From Catellatospora sp. TT07R-123 (GTDB taxonomy: Bacteria > Actinomycetota > Actinomycetes > Mycobacteriales > Micromonosporaceae): a DNA stretch of 64,000 nt. A program made the position numbers and the translations under genes. How positions within the stretch are numbered: position 1 is the stretch's first letter; every line of letters begins with the position of its first letter. The DNA lies in NCBI RefSeq assembly GCF_018327705.1, contig NZ_BNEM01000001.1:2852001-2916000 (forward strand), read 5' to 3'. The notes beneath the pieces were generated by a model, which was not told where the DNA came from, did no database searches, and saw only the letters and a list, made by a program, of their open reading frames with translations. Below are positions 17,295 through 25,306 of the stretch, one piece after another.

Positions 17295-18521
17295 GTGACC
17301 AAGCCTGACGTTGTCGTCACTGGTCTGGGTGCGACGTCCCCGCTCGGCGGGGATGTCGCGTCCACCTGGGACGCGATGCTGGCCGGCCGCTCCGGGGTGG
17401 GCAGGATGCCCCAGGAGTGGGCCGAGCTGCTGCCCGTGAAGATCGCCGCCCAGCTGGCGGTGGAGCCGAGCGAGGTCATCGACCGCGTGAAGCTGCGCAG
17501 GCTGGACCGGTCGGAGGCGACGGCGCTCATCGCCGCCGCCGAGGCGTGGGCCGACTCCGGTCTGGCCGCCGCGGGCCTGGACCCGGAGCGGCTCGGCGTC
17601 GTGGTCGGTTCCGGCATCGGCGGGGCGCAGACCCTGCTGGCCCAGGACGACATCCTGGAGGCGTCCGGCGCGCGGCGGGTCAGCCCGCACACCGTGCCGA
17701 TGCTCATGCCGAACGGTCCCGCGGCCTTCGTCGGCCTGGAGTACGGCGCGCAGGCCGGGGTGCACGCCCCGACCAGTGCCTGTGCCACCGGCGCCGAGGC
17801 GATCGCCTGGGGTCTCGACATGATCCGCTCGGGCCGGGCCGACGTCGTGATCGCGGGCGGCACCGAGGCGGTCATCCACCCGCTGCCCATCGCCGGTTTC
17901 GCCTCGATGCGCGCCATGTCGACGCGCAACGACGAGCCGGAGAAGGCGTCGCGGCCGTGGGACAAGGGCCGGGACGGCTTCGTGCTGGGTGAGGGCGCCG
18001 CCGTCATCATCCTGGAGCGGGCCGACCACGCGGCGGCCCGTGGGGCGAGGGTCTACGCGCGCCTGGCCGGCGCGGGCATGACCTCCGACGGGTACGACAT
18101 CGTGCAGCCGCACCCCGATGGCACGGGCGCCGCCCGGGCCATCGCGAAGGCGCTGCGCGACGCGGACATCGCCAGGACGGATGTGGTGCACGTGAACGCG
18201 CACGCCACGTCCACCCCGGTGGGCGACATCGCGGAGATCGCGGCGCTGCGGGCCGCACTGGGTGAGCACCCGGTGCTGACCGCGACCAAGTCGATGACCG
18301 GGCACCTGCTCGGCGCGGCGGGCGCGCTGGAGTCGATCGCCACGATCCTGGCGATCCGCGACAGCGTCGTGCCGCCGACGATCAACCTCGACGACCCCGA
18401 CGAGGCCCTGACGATGGACGTGGCAGCGCACAAGGCCCGCCCGTTGCAGATCCCTGCCGCGCTGAACAACTCGTTCGGCTTCGGCGGTCACAACGTCGCG
18501 CTGATCTTCACCCGGGCCTGA
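17295..18521 (+). CDS. fabF: Beta-ketoacyl-ACP synthase II
   Basis: This 408-residue elongation condensing enzyme has the thiolase-fold triad C163 (SACATG), H303 (NAHATSTPVGD) and H337 (MTGHLLGAAG) and the terminal NSFGFGGHN. It extends acyl-ACP with malonyl-ACP. The GTG start lies 16 nt after the acpP stop. Confidence 0.95.
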   Translation: MTKPDVVVTGLGATSPLGGDVASTWDAMLAGRSGVGRMPQEWAELLPVKIAAQLAVEPSEVIDRVKLRRLDRSEATALIAAAEAWADSGLAAAGLDPERLGVVVGSGIGGAQTLLAQDDILEASGARRVSPHTVPMLMPNGPAAFVGLEYGAQAGVHAPTSACATGAEAIAWGLDMIRSGRADVVIAGGTEAVIHPLPIAGFASMRAMSTRNDEPEKASRPWDKGRDGFVLGEGAAVIILERADHAAARGARVYARLAGAGMTSDGYDIVQPHPDGTGAARAIAKALRDADIARTDVVHVNAHATSTPVGDIAEIAALRAALGEHPVLTATKSMTGHLLGAAGALESIATILAIRDSVVPPTINLDDPDEALTMDVAAHKARPLQIPAALNNSFGFGGHNVALIFTRA

Positions 18522-18559
18522 TCCGGGTCGGAGCGGCCGCACTGCCCTAGGAGTTCCGG

Positions 18560-19972
18560 ATGGCCACCACCCCGGCGTCCGTCGGCGAGTCGACGGTCGA
18601 TCACCGCGATCCGCTGGCACGGCTGCGCGCACTGTTCGACGCGGGCACCGTACGCACGCTGGCGGCCGCCGACGACTCCGGGGTGCTCAGCGCCCGCGGT
18701 GAGATCGACGGCACGCCGGTGATCGCCTTCGCCACCGACGCCACCCGGATGGGTGGCGCGCTGGGGGCCGAGGGCTGCCGGCACGTGGTGGACGCGATCG
18801 ACGCCGCCGTCCGGGAGCGGATGCCGGTGGTGGGGCTGTGGCACTCCGGTGGTGCCCGGCTGGCCGAGGGCGTGGCCGCCCTGGACGGGGTGGGCCAGGT
18901 CTTCGCCGCGATGGTCCGCGCCTCGGGCCGGGTGCCGCAGATCTCTGTGGTGCTCGGCCCGGCGGCCGGCGGTGCGGCGTACGGGCCGGCGCTGACCGAC
19001 ATCGTGATCATGAGTAACGCGGGCCGGATCTTCGTGACCGGCCCCGAGGTCGTGCGCAGCGTCACCGGCGAGCAGGTCGACATGGAGCGCCTGGGCGGTC
19101 CCGATCCGCACGGCCGCCGCTCCGGCGTGGTGCACGTGACCACCAAGGACGACGGCACGGCGCTGGCCGAGGCCCGCCGGCTCGCCAAGCTGCTGGGCGC
19201 CCAGGGGCGCCTGTCCCCCGCCGACGTCGCCGACGACCGCGACCTGTCGGCGAGCATGCCCGCCCAGACCAACCGGGCGTACGACGTGAAGCCGGTGGTC
19301 GGCGCGCTGCTGGACGCCCCCGGCGTCGAGCTGCACGGCAAGTGGGCGCCGAACGTGGTGACCGTGCTGGGCCGCTTCGCCAACCGCACCGTCGGCGTCG
19401 TGGCCAACAACCCGATGCGGCTGGGCGGCTGCCTCGACGCGACCAGTGCCGAGAAGGCGGCCCGGTTCGTGCGCATGTGCGACTCGCTGGGCGTGCCGCT
19501 GATCGTGCTGGTGGACGTGCCCGGCTACCTGCCGGGCCTGGGCCAGGAGTGGGACGGCGTGGTGCGCCGCGGCGCGAAGCTGCTGCACGCGTTCGCCGAG
19601 GCGGTGGTACCCCGGGTGACCCTGGTGACCCGCAAGGCGTACGGCGGGGCGTACATCGCCATGAACAGCCGGGCGCTGGGCGCCAGCGCGGTCTTCGCGT
19701 GGCCGGACGCCGAGGTCGCCGTCATGGGCGCCGGGGCGGCCGTGAACATCCTGCACCGCCGCAGGCTCGCCGCCGTCCCCGCCGAGCAGCGCGAGGAGCT
19801 GCGGCTGCGGCTGGTCGACGAGCAGACGAGAGTCGCCGGTGGCGTGCACCGGGCCGTGGAGATCGGCGTGATCGACGACGTCATCAAGCCTGTGGAGAGC
19901 CGGCGGCGGATCGCCGCGGCACTGGCGGGCGCGCCCGCGGCGCGCGGCGCCCACGGCAACATCCCCCTCTGA
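18560..19972 (+). CDS. accD: Acyl-CoA carboxylase beta (carboxyltransferase) subunit
   Basis: This 470-residue protein has the two crotonase-like halves of a carboxyltransferase. LGPAAGGAAYGPAL near 135 and RKAYGGAYIAMNSR near 358 are the two oxyanion-hole segments. It moves CO2 from biotin to acetyl-CoA or a related acyl-CoA, giving malonyl-CoA for the upstream enzymes. The biotin-carrying alpha subunit is not in this window. TAGGAG lies 8 nt before the ATG at 18560, 38 nt after fabF. Operon position argues for a role in fatty-acid supply, although methylmalonyl specificity cannot be excluded. Confidence 0.92.
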   Translation: MATTPASVGESTVDHRDPLARLRALFDAGTVRTLAAADDSGVLSARGEIDGTPVIAFATDATRMGGALGAEGCRHVVDAIDAAVRERMPVVGLWHSGGARLAEGVAALDGVGQVFAAMVRASGRVPQISVVLGPAAGGAAYGPALTDIVIMSNAGRIFVTGPEVVRSVTGEQVDMERLGGPDPHGRRSGVVHVTTKDDGTALAEARRLAKLLGAQGRLSPADVADDRDLSASMPAQTNRAYDVKPVVGALLDAPGVELHGKWAPNVVTVLGRFANRTVGVVANNPMRLGGCLDATSAEKAARFVRMCDSLGVPLIVLVDVPGYLPGLGQEWDGVVRRGAKLLHAFAEAVVPRVTLVTRKAYGGAYIAMNSRALGASAVFAWPDAEVAVMGAGAAVNILHRRRLAAVPAEQREELRLRLVDEQTRVAGGVHRAVEIGVIDDVIKPVESRRRIAAALAGAPAARGAHGNIPL

Positions 19973-19977
19973 GACCG

Positions 19978-19983
19978 TAGGGT
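19978..19983 (+). promoter_or_regulatory. -10 box of a probable leaderless transcript (xdhC-like gene)
   Basis: TAGGGT ends 7 nt before the GTG at 19991, five bases after the accD stop. It may give the gene its own transcript inside the operon. Confidence 0.35.
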
Positions 19984-19990
19984 GGGCAGC

Positions 19991-20521
19991 GTGGGACATC
20001 GGCACACCGATCCGGCCTGCGCGGCGGCGCACGGCGACGCGCCCGAACCGGCGGGCACCCGTACCCTCGTCGCGGTCTTCGATTCGCCGGTCGCGGCGCA
20101 CCTGCTGCACTTCGCGCGGGACCTCGGCTACCGCACCGTGCTGGTCGAGCCGGACCTGGGCCTGGTCGCCGACGGCGCGCACGGCGGCCCGGCGCGGCTG
20201 GCCAGCAGCGTGGACCCGTCCTTCGCCGACCACGACGCCGACGTGGTGGTGACCGATCACGACCGCCCGGAGCTGGGCGCGCTGCTGTACGCCGCCCTGC
20301 AGACCCCGGCCCGCTGGATCGGCGTCATGGGCAGCCCCCGGCACACCGCCCCGCACGTGGCGGCACTGCGCGAGCTGGGCGTCGACGAGGCGGGCCTGGC
20401 CCGGGTGCACCGCCCGATCGGGCTGAACATCGGCAGCCGTACCCCCGCCGAGATCGCCGTGGCCACCCTGGCCGGCCTCATCGCCGACCGCAACCGCCGC
20501 CCCGGCGGCTTCAGCTTCTAA
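19991..20521 (+). CDS. XdhC-like Rossmann-domain protein
   Basis: The 176-residue product matches the C-terminal Rossmann half of XdhC: LVAVFDSPVAAHLLHFAR, then DADVVVTDHDRPELGALL, WIGVMGSPRH, HRPIGLNIGSRTPAEIAVA. XdhC proteins help insert or sulfurate molybdenum cofactor in xanthine dehydrogenase-type enzymes. The N-terminal CoxI domain of full XdhC is absent and no molybdoenzyme gene is nearby, so the role here is open. GTG 19991 is preferred over GTG 19982 because of the TAGGGT box spacing. Confidence 0.75.
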   Translation: MGHRHTDPACAAAHGDAPEPAGTRTLVAVFDSPVAAHLLHFARDLGYRTVLVEPDLGLVADGAHGGPARLASSVDPSFADHDADVVVTDHDRPELGALLYAALQTPARWIGVMGSPRHTAPHVAALRELGVDEAGLARVHRPIGLNIGSRTPAEIAVATLAGLIADRNRRPGGFSF

Positions 20522-20531
20522 AAGATCGTCC

Positions 20532-20590
20532 AAGTTGCCGGGCAGTCGGGCATGTCACCACACCGGATAAGCCCGATTGCCCGGCAACTT
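20532..20590. repeat. Palindromic repeat A2
   Basis: 20-bp arms (20532-20551 and 20571-20590) differ from perfect pairing by one wobble and share the AAGTTGCCGGGCA core with A1 at 5106-5164. As there, it lies between two convergent genes. Confidence 0.8.
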
Positions 20591-20607
20591 GCGAACGAAC
20601 CGCGCGG

Positions 20608-22299
20608 TCAGGCGCAGGTGGTGCGGGGCAGGCCGGCGACCTCGACGGGGGCGCGGCCGGTGGGTTTGGCCTTGCCGGCCAGGACCTGTGCCAGGGCGTC
20701 CATGGACAGGTCGCTGGAGGAGTACGTCGCCACCAGCGCCTTCGCGTTCGACTGCCCCAGCAGGTACGGCGTGTCCATGGCGACGGTGACCGCCGCCTCG
20801 GTGTTCAGATCGGCCTTGGCGTCGCCGTAGCCGACCAGGTGCACCACGCTGCCGCCGGTCTCCACCACGGTGACCCCGGCCGCCTTGAGCGCCGCCGTCA
20901 GCCGCGCCTTGGCCTTGTCCCGGCCCTTCGCCGCGGTGACCCGGACCGGGCCGGTGACCAGCGGCTGCCCGCAGGCGCCGCGCAGCAGGGTGATCGCGGC
21001 GGCCGCGGCCGGGGCCACCTGCTGGCCGTGCGTGCCGACGCTCGACAGCGCCGGGGCCTCGCGGTCCAGGCCGAGCTTGAGCTTGAGGATCCGGCTGACC
21101 GCCTCCACGATCCGGGCGCGGGGCAGCACGCCCGCGCGGATCGCGTCGACGATGCCCTTGTGCGCGGCGGCCACGTTCGGCGTCATGAGGATCAGGTCGT
21201 TGCCCGCGAGCAGCGCCTTGACGGCGGCGTCGCCGGGCGAGAACTTCATCGCCGGGGCCATGTTCATGCCGTCGGTGACCACGACGCCGTCGTACTTGAG
21301 CTCGCCGCGCAGCAGGTCGGTGAGCACCTTGTGCGAGAACGTAGCCGCCACGCCCGGGTCGATCGACTGCACGTCCAGGTGGCCCGCCATGATCAGCGGC
21401 GCGCCCGCGCGGATGCCCGCCTTGAACGAGGTCAGGTCGTCGCTGTCGAGCAGCTGCCGGGTCTGCTTGAGCACGGGCAGGTCGGTGTGGCTGTCGGCGG
21501 TGGTGTGGCCGTGTCCGGGGAAGTGCTTGAGGGTGGCGGCCACGCCCCCGGCGCGCAGGCCGCGCACGGCGGCGGCGACCTGCTCGCCAGCGGCGCGCGG
21601 GTCGGAGCCGAACGACCGGGAGCCGATCACGGCGCTGCCCGCCGGGCCGAGCACGTCGGCGACAGGCGCGAAGTCGACGTTGACGCCGACGGCGGCCAGC
21701 TCCGCCCCGGCGGCGCGCCAGGCGGTCTCGGTCAGCCCCGGGTTGCCCGCGGCGCCGAACGCCATCGCGCTGGGCAGCATGGTGACCCCGGTGGTGAGCC
21801 GGGTGACCACGCCGAACTCCTGGTCGGTGCCGATGAGCAGCGGCACGTCGGCGGTCAGCCCGGCGGCGGCGTTCTGCAGGCCGGTGGTCAGCGCCCGGAC
21901 CTGGGCCGGGTTCTCCACGTTGTTGACCGGCTGGTTGGCCGAGGTCGGGTCGGCGCCGCCGAAACCGATGAGGATGATCCCGCCGAGGCGGAACTTCTGC
22001 ACCATCTGCGCGGGGGTGTCGACCCCGGCCAGGGCCCGGTTGCCGGTGGCGGTGCCGGGGGCGACGTCGGTGGCGGAGCGGCCGTACGCGTACGGCATCA
22101 GCACCTGGCCGGCCAGGTCCTCGTCGGACATGTGCTTGACGATGGCCGCGACCTTGGCCGACAGGTCCGCCGGATCCTGCATGGGCAGCGCACCCCTGTC
22201 GTTCGGGGCGGTCCCGCACCCGCCGGCCGCGACCGCCACGGCGCTCAGCGCACAGACAGCGGCAACGAATCCTCTGAGTTTCCGCGTCGACGAGGTCAC
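20608..22299 (-). CDS. GH3 beta-N-acetylhexosaminidase-like lipoprotein
   Basis: This 563-residue protein has a lipoprotein signal with lipobox ending AGGC (C28) and a GH3 catalytic domain (about 45-390). KHFPGHGHTTADSHTDLP near 262 carries the His-Asp dyad of NagZ-type enzymes, and the nucleophile Asp is in VVTDGMNM near 347. A second alpha/beta domain follows (about 410-555). NagZ-type enzymes cleave beta-linked GlcNAc from wall fragments; as a lipoprotein it would act outside the cell. GTG start; promoter features are listed separately. Confidence 0.87.
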   Translation of the reverse strand: MTSSTRKLRGFVAAVCALSAVAVAAGGCGTAPNDRGALPMQDPADLSAKVAAIVKHMSDEDLAGQVLMPYAYGRSATDVAPGTATGNRALAGVDTPAQMVQKFRLGGIILIGFGGADPTSANQPVNNVENPAQVRALTTGLQNAAAGLTADVPLLIGTDQEFGVVTRLTTGVTMLPSAMAFGAAGNPGLTETAWRAAGAELAAVGVNVDFAPVADVLGPAGSAVIGSRSFGSDPRAAGEQVAAAVRGLRAGGVAATLKHFPGHGHTTADSHTDLPVLKQTRQLLDSDDLTSFKAGIRAGAPLIMAGHLDVQSIDPGVAATFSHKVLTDLLRGELKYDGVVVTDGMNMAPAMKFSPGDAAVKALLAGNDLILMTPNVAAAHKGIVDAIRAGVLPRARIVEAVSRILKLKLGLDREAPALSSVGTHGQQVAPAAAAAITLLRGACGQPLVTGPVRVTAAKGRDKAKARLTAALKAAGVTVVETGGSVVHLVGYGDAKADLNTEAAVTVAMDTPYLLGQSNAKALVATYSSSDLSMDALAQVLAGKAKPTGRAPVEVAGLPRTTCA

Positions 22300-22305
22300 G
22301 CCGAC

Positions 22306-22334
22306 ATCCCACCAGCCGGGTGGTGCGGGGTCAA
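22306..22334 (-). promoter_or_regulatory. Promoter of the GH3 lipoprotein gene
   Basis: On the minus strand TTGACC (22334-22329), a 17-bp spacer and TGGGAT (22311-22306) stand 6 nt before the GTG at 22299. The transcript would be leaderless. Confidence 0.45.
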
Positions 22335-22390
22335 CCGTTACACGCGATCCGCATCATCCTTACGGACGATCCTGACCTGGCTACTTTCGG

Positions 22391-22885
22391 CTAACCCGCC
22401 CTGGTCAACAGGGTTACCGGGGCTCCCTCGGCGGCGTAGCGGTACGGCTCCAGCTCCGCGTCCCAGGCGGTGCCCATCGCGTGGTCGAGGGCGTGCGCCA
22501 GGGCCTCCGGGCTGCGCGCCGAGGCGATGATGCTGCGCAGCCGGTCCTCGCCGAGCTGGATGTCGCCGGCCGCGCCCATCGCCGCGCGGAACAGGCCGCG
22601 GCCGGGCACGTGCATGAAGCGCTCGCCGTCGACGCCGGGGCTGGGCTCCTCGGTGATCTCGAACCGGAGCATCGGCCACTGGCGCAGCTCGTGCGCGATC
22701 TCCGCCCCGCTGCCGGGACGGCCGGACCAACCGCACTCGGCCCGCCGGGCGCTGGGCTCGACGGGCTGCACGGTCCAGTGCAGGTTCGCCGCGCCGCTTT
22801 TCAGGGCGCGCGAAATCGCCCACTCGACGTGAGGACACACGGCGAGCGGGCTCGAGTGGACGTGTACGACGCCACGCGTGGGCAC
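22391..22885 (-). CDS. DUF3145 family protein
   Basis: The 164-residue product starts MPTRGVVHVHSSPLAVCPHV and contains EITEEPSPGVDGERF, then LGEDRLRSI and AMGTAWDAELEPYRYAAEGA. These are the conserved blocks of DUF3145, a family confined to actinobacteria and of unknown function. It has no signal peptide or membrane helix. The GTG start has GGGAGG 5 nt upstream. It stands alone, 91 bp from the GH3 gene on the same strand. Confidence 0.8.
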   Translation of the reverse strand: MPTRGVVHVHSSPLAVCPHVEWAISRALKSGAANLHWTVQPVEPSARRAECGWSGRPGSGAEIAHELRQWPMLRFEITEEPSPGVDGERFMHVPGRGLFRAAMGAAGDIQLGEDRLRSIIASARSPEALAHALDHAMGTAWDAELEPYRYAAEGAPVTLLTRAG

Positions 22886-23144
22886 GTTGACCTCCCGAGA
22901 CTGGTCAGGCTCGTCTTCCCCTACGGCCTGGTGTCGCGGACGATCTCCACCATGATGACGGCTGGGGCGGATGTGGCGCCAGCGAATCGCGAAACTCGCC
23001 GGATGAATTGTCCGTGCGGGCTACCGGGGTCCCGCCCCGACTGCGGCGCACCTACGTCCGTCACCGGACGGCCCGCCGCCTGGCGAGGTCACCACGGCTG
23101 TCGTGTAGAGTTGGCGGGTCAACTAGACTTTCAAGGAGTACGTC

Positions 23145-23471
23145 GTGGCGAGCAACACCTCCAAGACCGCGCGCGCCTCAGTCCGGGCCGGTGAGGCCAA
23201 GGGTGGCGCGCTGAGCGTGCTCGGTGAGTTCAAGTACATCATCCCGCTGAACAACGGCAAGCACGCCTACGTTCGCAACCTCACCAACGGCAAGACCGTG
23301 CACCTGAGCACGTCGTCGGACGCCTTCGTCGAGGAGATCCGGGTGCTGGCCGGGGCCGGTCACGCCACCAAGATCCGGGTTGAGCTCGCCGCGCTGAACA
23401 CCGCCCACCCGGGTCACGGCTGGGACGCCACCGAGCAGCGCCTGGTCGCGGCCGGCGTCTTCGGCGAGTGA
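23145..23471 (+). CDS. Small conserved-looking basic-tailed protein, unknown function
   Basis: This 108-residue protein begins with a Ser/Thr/Lys/Arg-rich tail (MASNTSKTARASVRAGEAKG), then a compact domain with YIIPLNNGKHAYVRNLTNGK and VEEIRVLAGAGHATKIRVEL. I do not recognise the family. The NGK repeat pattern suggests a small beta-rich fold. It has a strong ribosome-binding site (AAGGAG, 23133-23138) and a good terminator, which suggests high expression. A TAGAGT box at 23106-23111 is a possible -10. The 259 bp upstream, back to the DUF3145 gene, hold no other gene. Confidence 0.75.
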   Translation: MASNTSKTARASVRAGEAKGGALSVLGEFKYIIPLNNGKHAYVRNLTNGKTVHLSTSSDAFVEEIRVLAGAGHATKIRVELAALNTAHPGHGWDATEQRLVAAGVFGE

Positions 23472-23525
23472 ACTCTCCCGAGACCGCCCGCGGCTGAGGC
23501 CGTCGGCTGAATCTCAGGAACGTGA

Positions 23526-23560
23526 AAGCCCCGGCCACCTGATGGTGGCCGGGGCTTCTT
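23526..23560. terminator. Rho-independent terminator between convergent genes
   Basis: GCCCCGGCCACC (23528-23539) and GGTGGCCGGGGC (23544-23555) form a 12-bp stem around TGAT, extended by AA/TT, followed by TTCTT. It serves the 108-residue protein gene and possibly the carbonic anhydrase gene from the other side. Confidence 0.85.
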
Positions 23561-23593
23561 CATGCCCGTGGCAGGGCAGTCGAGGGCGGCGGG

Positions 23594-24226
23594 TCAGAGC
23601 AGGGTGACCACGCCGGTGTCCAGGTCGTACACGGCGCCGACGACCTGGATCTTGTCTGCCGCGATGGGAGCGGCCAGGTGGCTGGCGGCCCGCAGCTGCT
23701 CCACGGTCCGCTGGACGTGGCGGCGCAGCGCCTTGTCCACCGCCTCCGGATCGTCCACACCGACCTCGGCGACGGCGGGGCTGATCTCCTCCACCAGGTA
23801 GCCGAGGGAACCGTCGGGACGGACCCCGGTGCGCAGCGCCTCGACGGTCGCGGCCACGGCGCCGCACCGCTCGTGCCCGAGCACGACGACCAGCGGCGCG
23901 TGCAGCTCGGTGACGGCGAACTCGACGGAACCGACCACCGACCGGTCCAGCACGTGCCCGCCCGCGCGCACCACGCAGATGGAGCCGAAGTTCTGGTCGA
24001 AGACCGCCTCCAGCGGCACCCGGGAGTCGATGCACCCGAGGACCACCGCGTACGGCTCCTGGGTGCTGGAACGGGCGGCCGCCTCGGCGATGTGGTGGCC
24101 GTAGCGGGGTCGTCCCGCCGCGAATCGGCGGTTGCCCGCCAGCAGGTCTGCCAGCGCCTCGGCCGGCCCCGGGCGGGGCTGGAGCGGTGTGACCGGCTTC
24201 GTCGGCGCAGTCTCGGACAGCGTCAT
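23594..24226 (-). CDS. Beta-carbonic anhydrase
   Basis: This 210-residue enzyme has zinc ligands C65, H118 and C121 and the Asp-Arg pair D67/R69: GCIDSR at 64-69 and GHERCGAV at 117-124. It interconverts CO2 and bicarbonate in the cytoplasm, and bicarbonate feeds carboxylases such as the acyl-CoA carboxylase whose beta subunit is encoded at 18.6-20 kb. The N-terminal 25 residues are proline-rich and unordered. The 273 bp to the divergent DedA gene carry no gene. Confidence 0.93.
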   Translation of the reverse strand: MTLSETAPTKPVTPLQPRPGPAEALADLLAGNRRFAAGRPRYGHHIAEAAARSSTQEPYAVVLGCIDSRVPLEAVFDQNFGSICVVRAGGHVLDRSVVGSVEFAVTELHAPLVVVLGHERCGAVAATVEALRTGVRPDGSLGYLVEEISPAVAEVGVDDPEAVDKALRRHVQRTVEQLRAASHLAAPIAADKIQVVGAVYDLDTGVVTLL

Positions 24227-24499
24227 GCCCTTACTCTCGCCGGTGCCGGGTGGGCGCGGGAAGGTTACGCGAGGGTAGTGCGACGATTCTCACCGGTTTG
24301 AACCAGGAGCGGGCCGCGCGCAACCCCGGCCGCCGCCGGAAATCCGACTCCGGGAGAACCCGGAAATCGGCCCTGAGCGCTGTCTGGCCGGTGCCGCGGC
24401 ATGCCCCGGTCGGGTATCTTTTGGCGGCGCCGACCCGGCGCGACCGCTGCCGCGCCGCCCATCGGGCGCCGGGCGCGGGCTGTCGAGGGAGGGTGCCCA

Positions 24500-25195
24500 G
24501 TGGATTCCGTCACCGCCTGGCTGGAGACCCTGCCCCCGCTCGTGATCTATCTCATCGTGGCCCTGGTCATCGGCACCGAGAGCATGGGCATCCCGCTGCC
24601 GGGCGAGATCGTGCTGGTCAGCGCGGCGCTGCTGGCGGCGACCACCGACTACGCCTCGCCGTGGGGCGTGGCGATCGGTGCGGCGATCGGCGCCATCGCG
24701 GGCGACTCGATCGGGTATGCCGTGGGCATGCGCGGCGGCCGCCCGCTGCTGGACCGGCTGGGCCGCCGGTTCCCCAAGCACCTGGGCCCGGCGCAGATCG
24801 CCCGCGCGGAGACCATGTTCGGCCGCTGGGGCACCTGGGCGGTGTTCTTCGGCCGGTTCGTCGCGCTGCTGCGCATCCTGGCGGGGCCGATGGCCGGGGC
24901 GCTGCGGGTGCCGTACCGTCGGTTCCTGGTCGCCAACGCGGCCGGCGGCATCGTCTGGGCGTTCGGCACCACGTTCGCGATCTACGCGCTGGGCGCGGTG
25001 GCCGAGCACTGGCTCAAGCGCTTCTCCTGGGCGGCCCTGATCCTGGCCCTCGTCTTCGGCCTGGGCACCACCTGGTACCTCAAGCGCCGCGCACACGGCG
25101 CCGTGGAGGCGGGCGCCGAGGCGGTCGAGCCGGACGTCGCGGCCGCCGAGAGCACCCCGCGGGCGAAGAAGCCGGCCAAGGAGCGGGTCGGCTGA
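24500..25195 (+). CDS. DedA-family membrane protein
   Basis: The 231-residue product has about five hydrophobic segments and the DedA hallmarks GIPLPGEIVLV near 27 and FFGRFVALLRILAGPMAG near 113. DedA proteins are linked to phospholipid scrambling (undecaprenyl-phosphate or related lipid flipping in some members) and membrane homeostasis. A charged, alanine-rich tail (about 200-231) is probably cytoplasmic. The GTG at 24500 is chosen because GGAGGG precedes it by 6 nt. Earlier in-frame starts would add a G+C-rich, uncharacteristic leader. Confidence 0.86.
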   Translation: MDSVTAWLETLPPLVIYLIVALVIGTESMGIPLPGEIVLVSAALLAATTDYASPWGVAIGAAIGAIAGDSIGYAVGMRGGRPLLDRLGRRFPKHLGPAQIARAETMFGRWGTWAVFFGRFVALLRILAGPMAGALRVPYRRFLVANAAGGIVWAFGTTFAIYALGAVAEHWLKRFSWAALILALVFGLGTTWYLKRRAHGAVEAGAEAVEPDVAAAESTPRAKKPAKERVG

Positions 25196-25266
25196 CTTCC
25201 AGCCTATCGGGTGGCTCTGTCGGCCGCATCGCCCCGGTGATCGATCTTCGGTGCGGGTGGAGCCCG

Positions 25267-25272
25267 TACCCT
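25267..25272 (+). promoter_or_regulatory. Possible -10 box of helD
   Basis: TACCCT (within TACCCTATC) lies 34 nt upstream of the helD ATG, leaving a short leader that contains GGGAGA as ribosome-binding site. The -35 region is not convincing. Confidence 0.35.
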
Positions 25273-25306
25273 ATCGGGGCACCTTTGCCCGCGGCCCGGG
25301 AGACCC

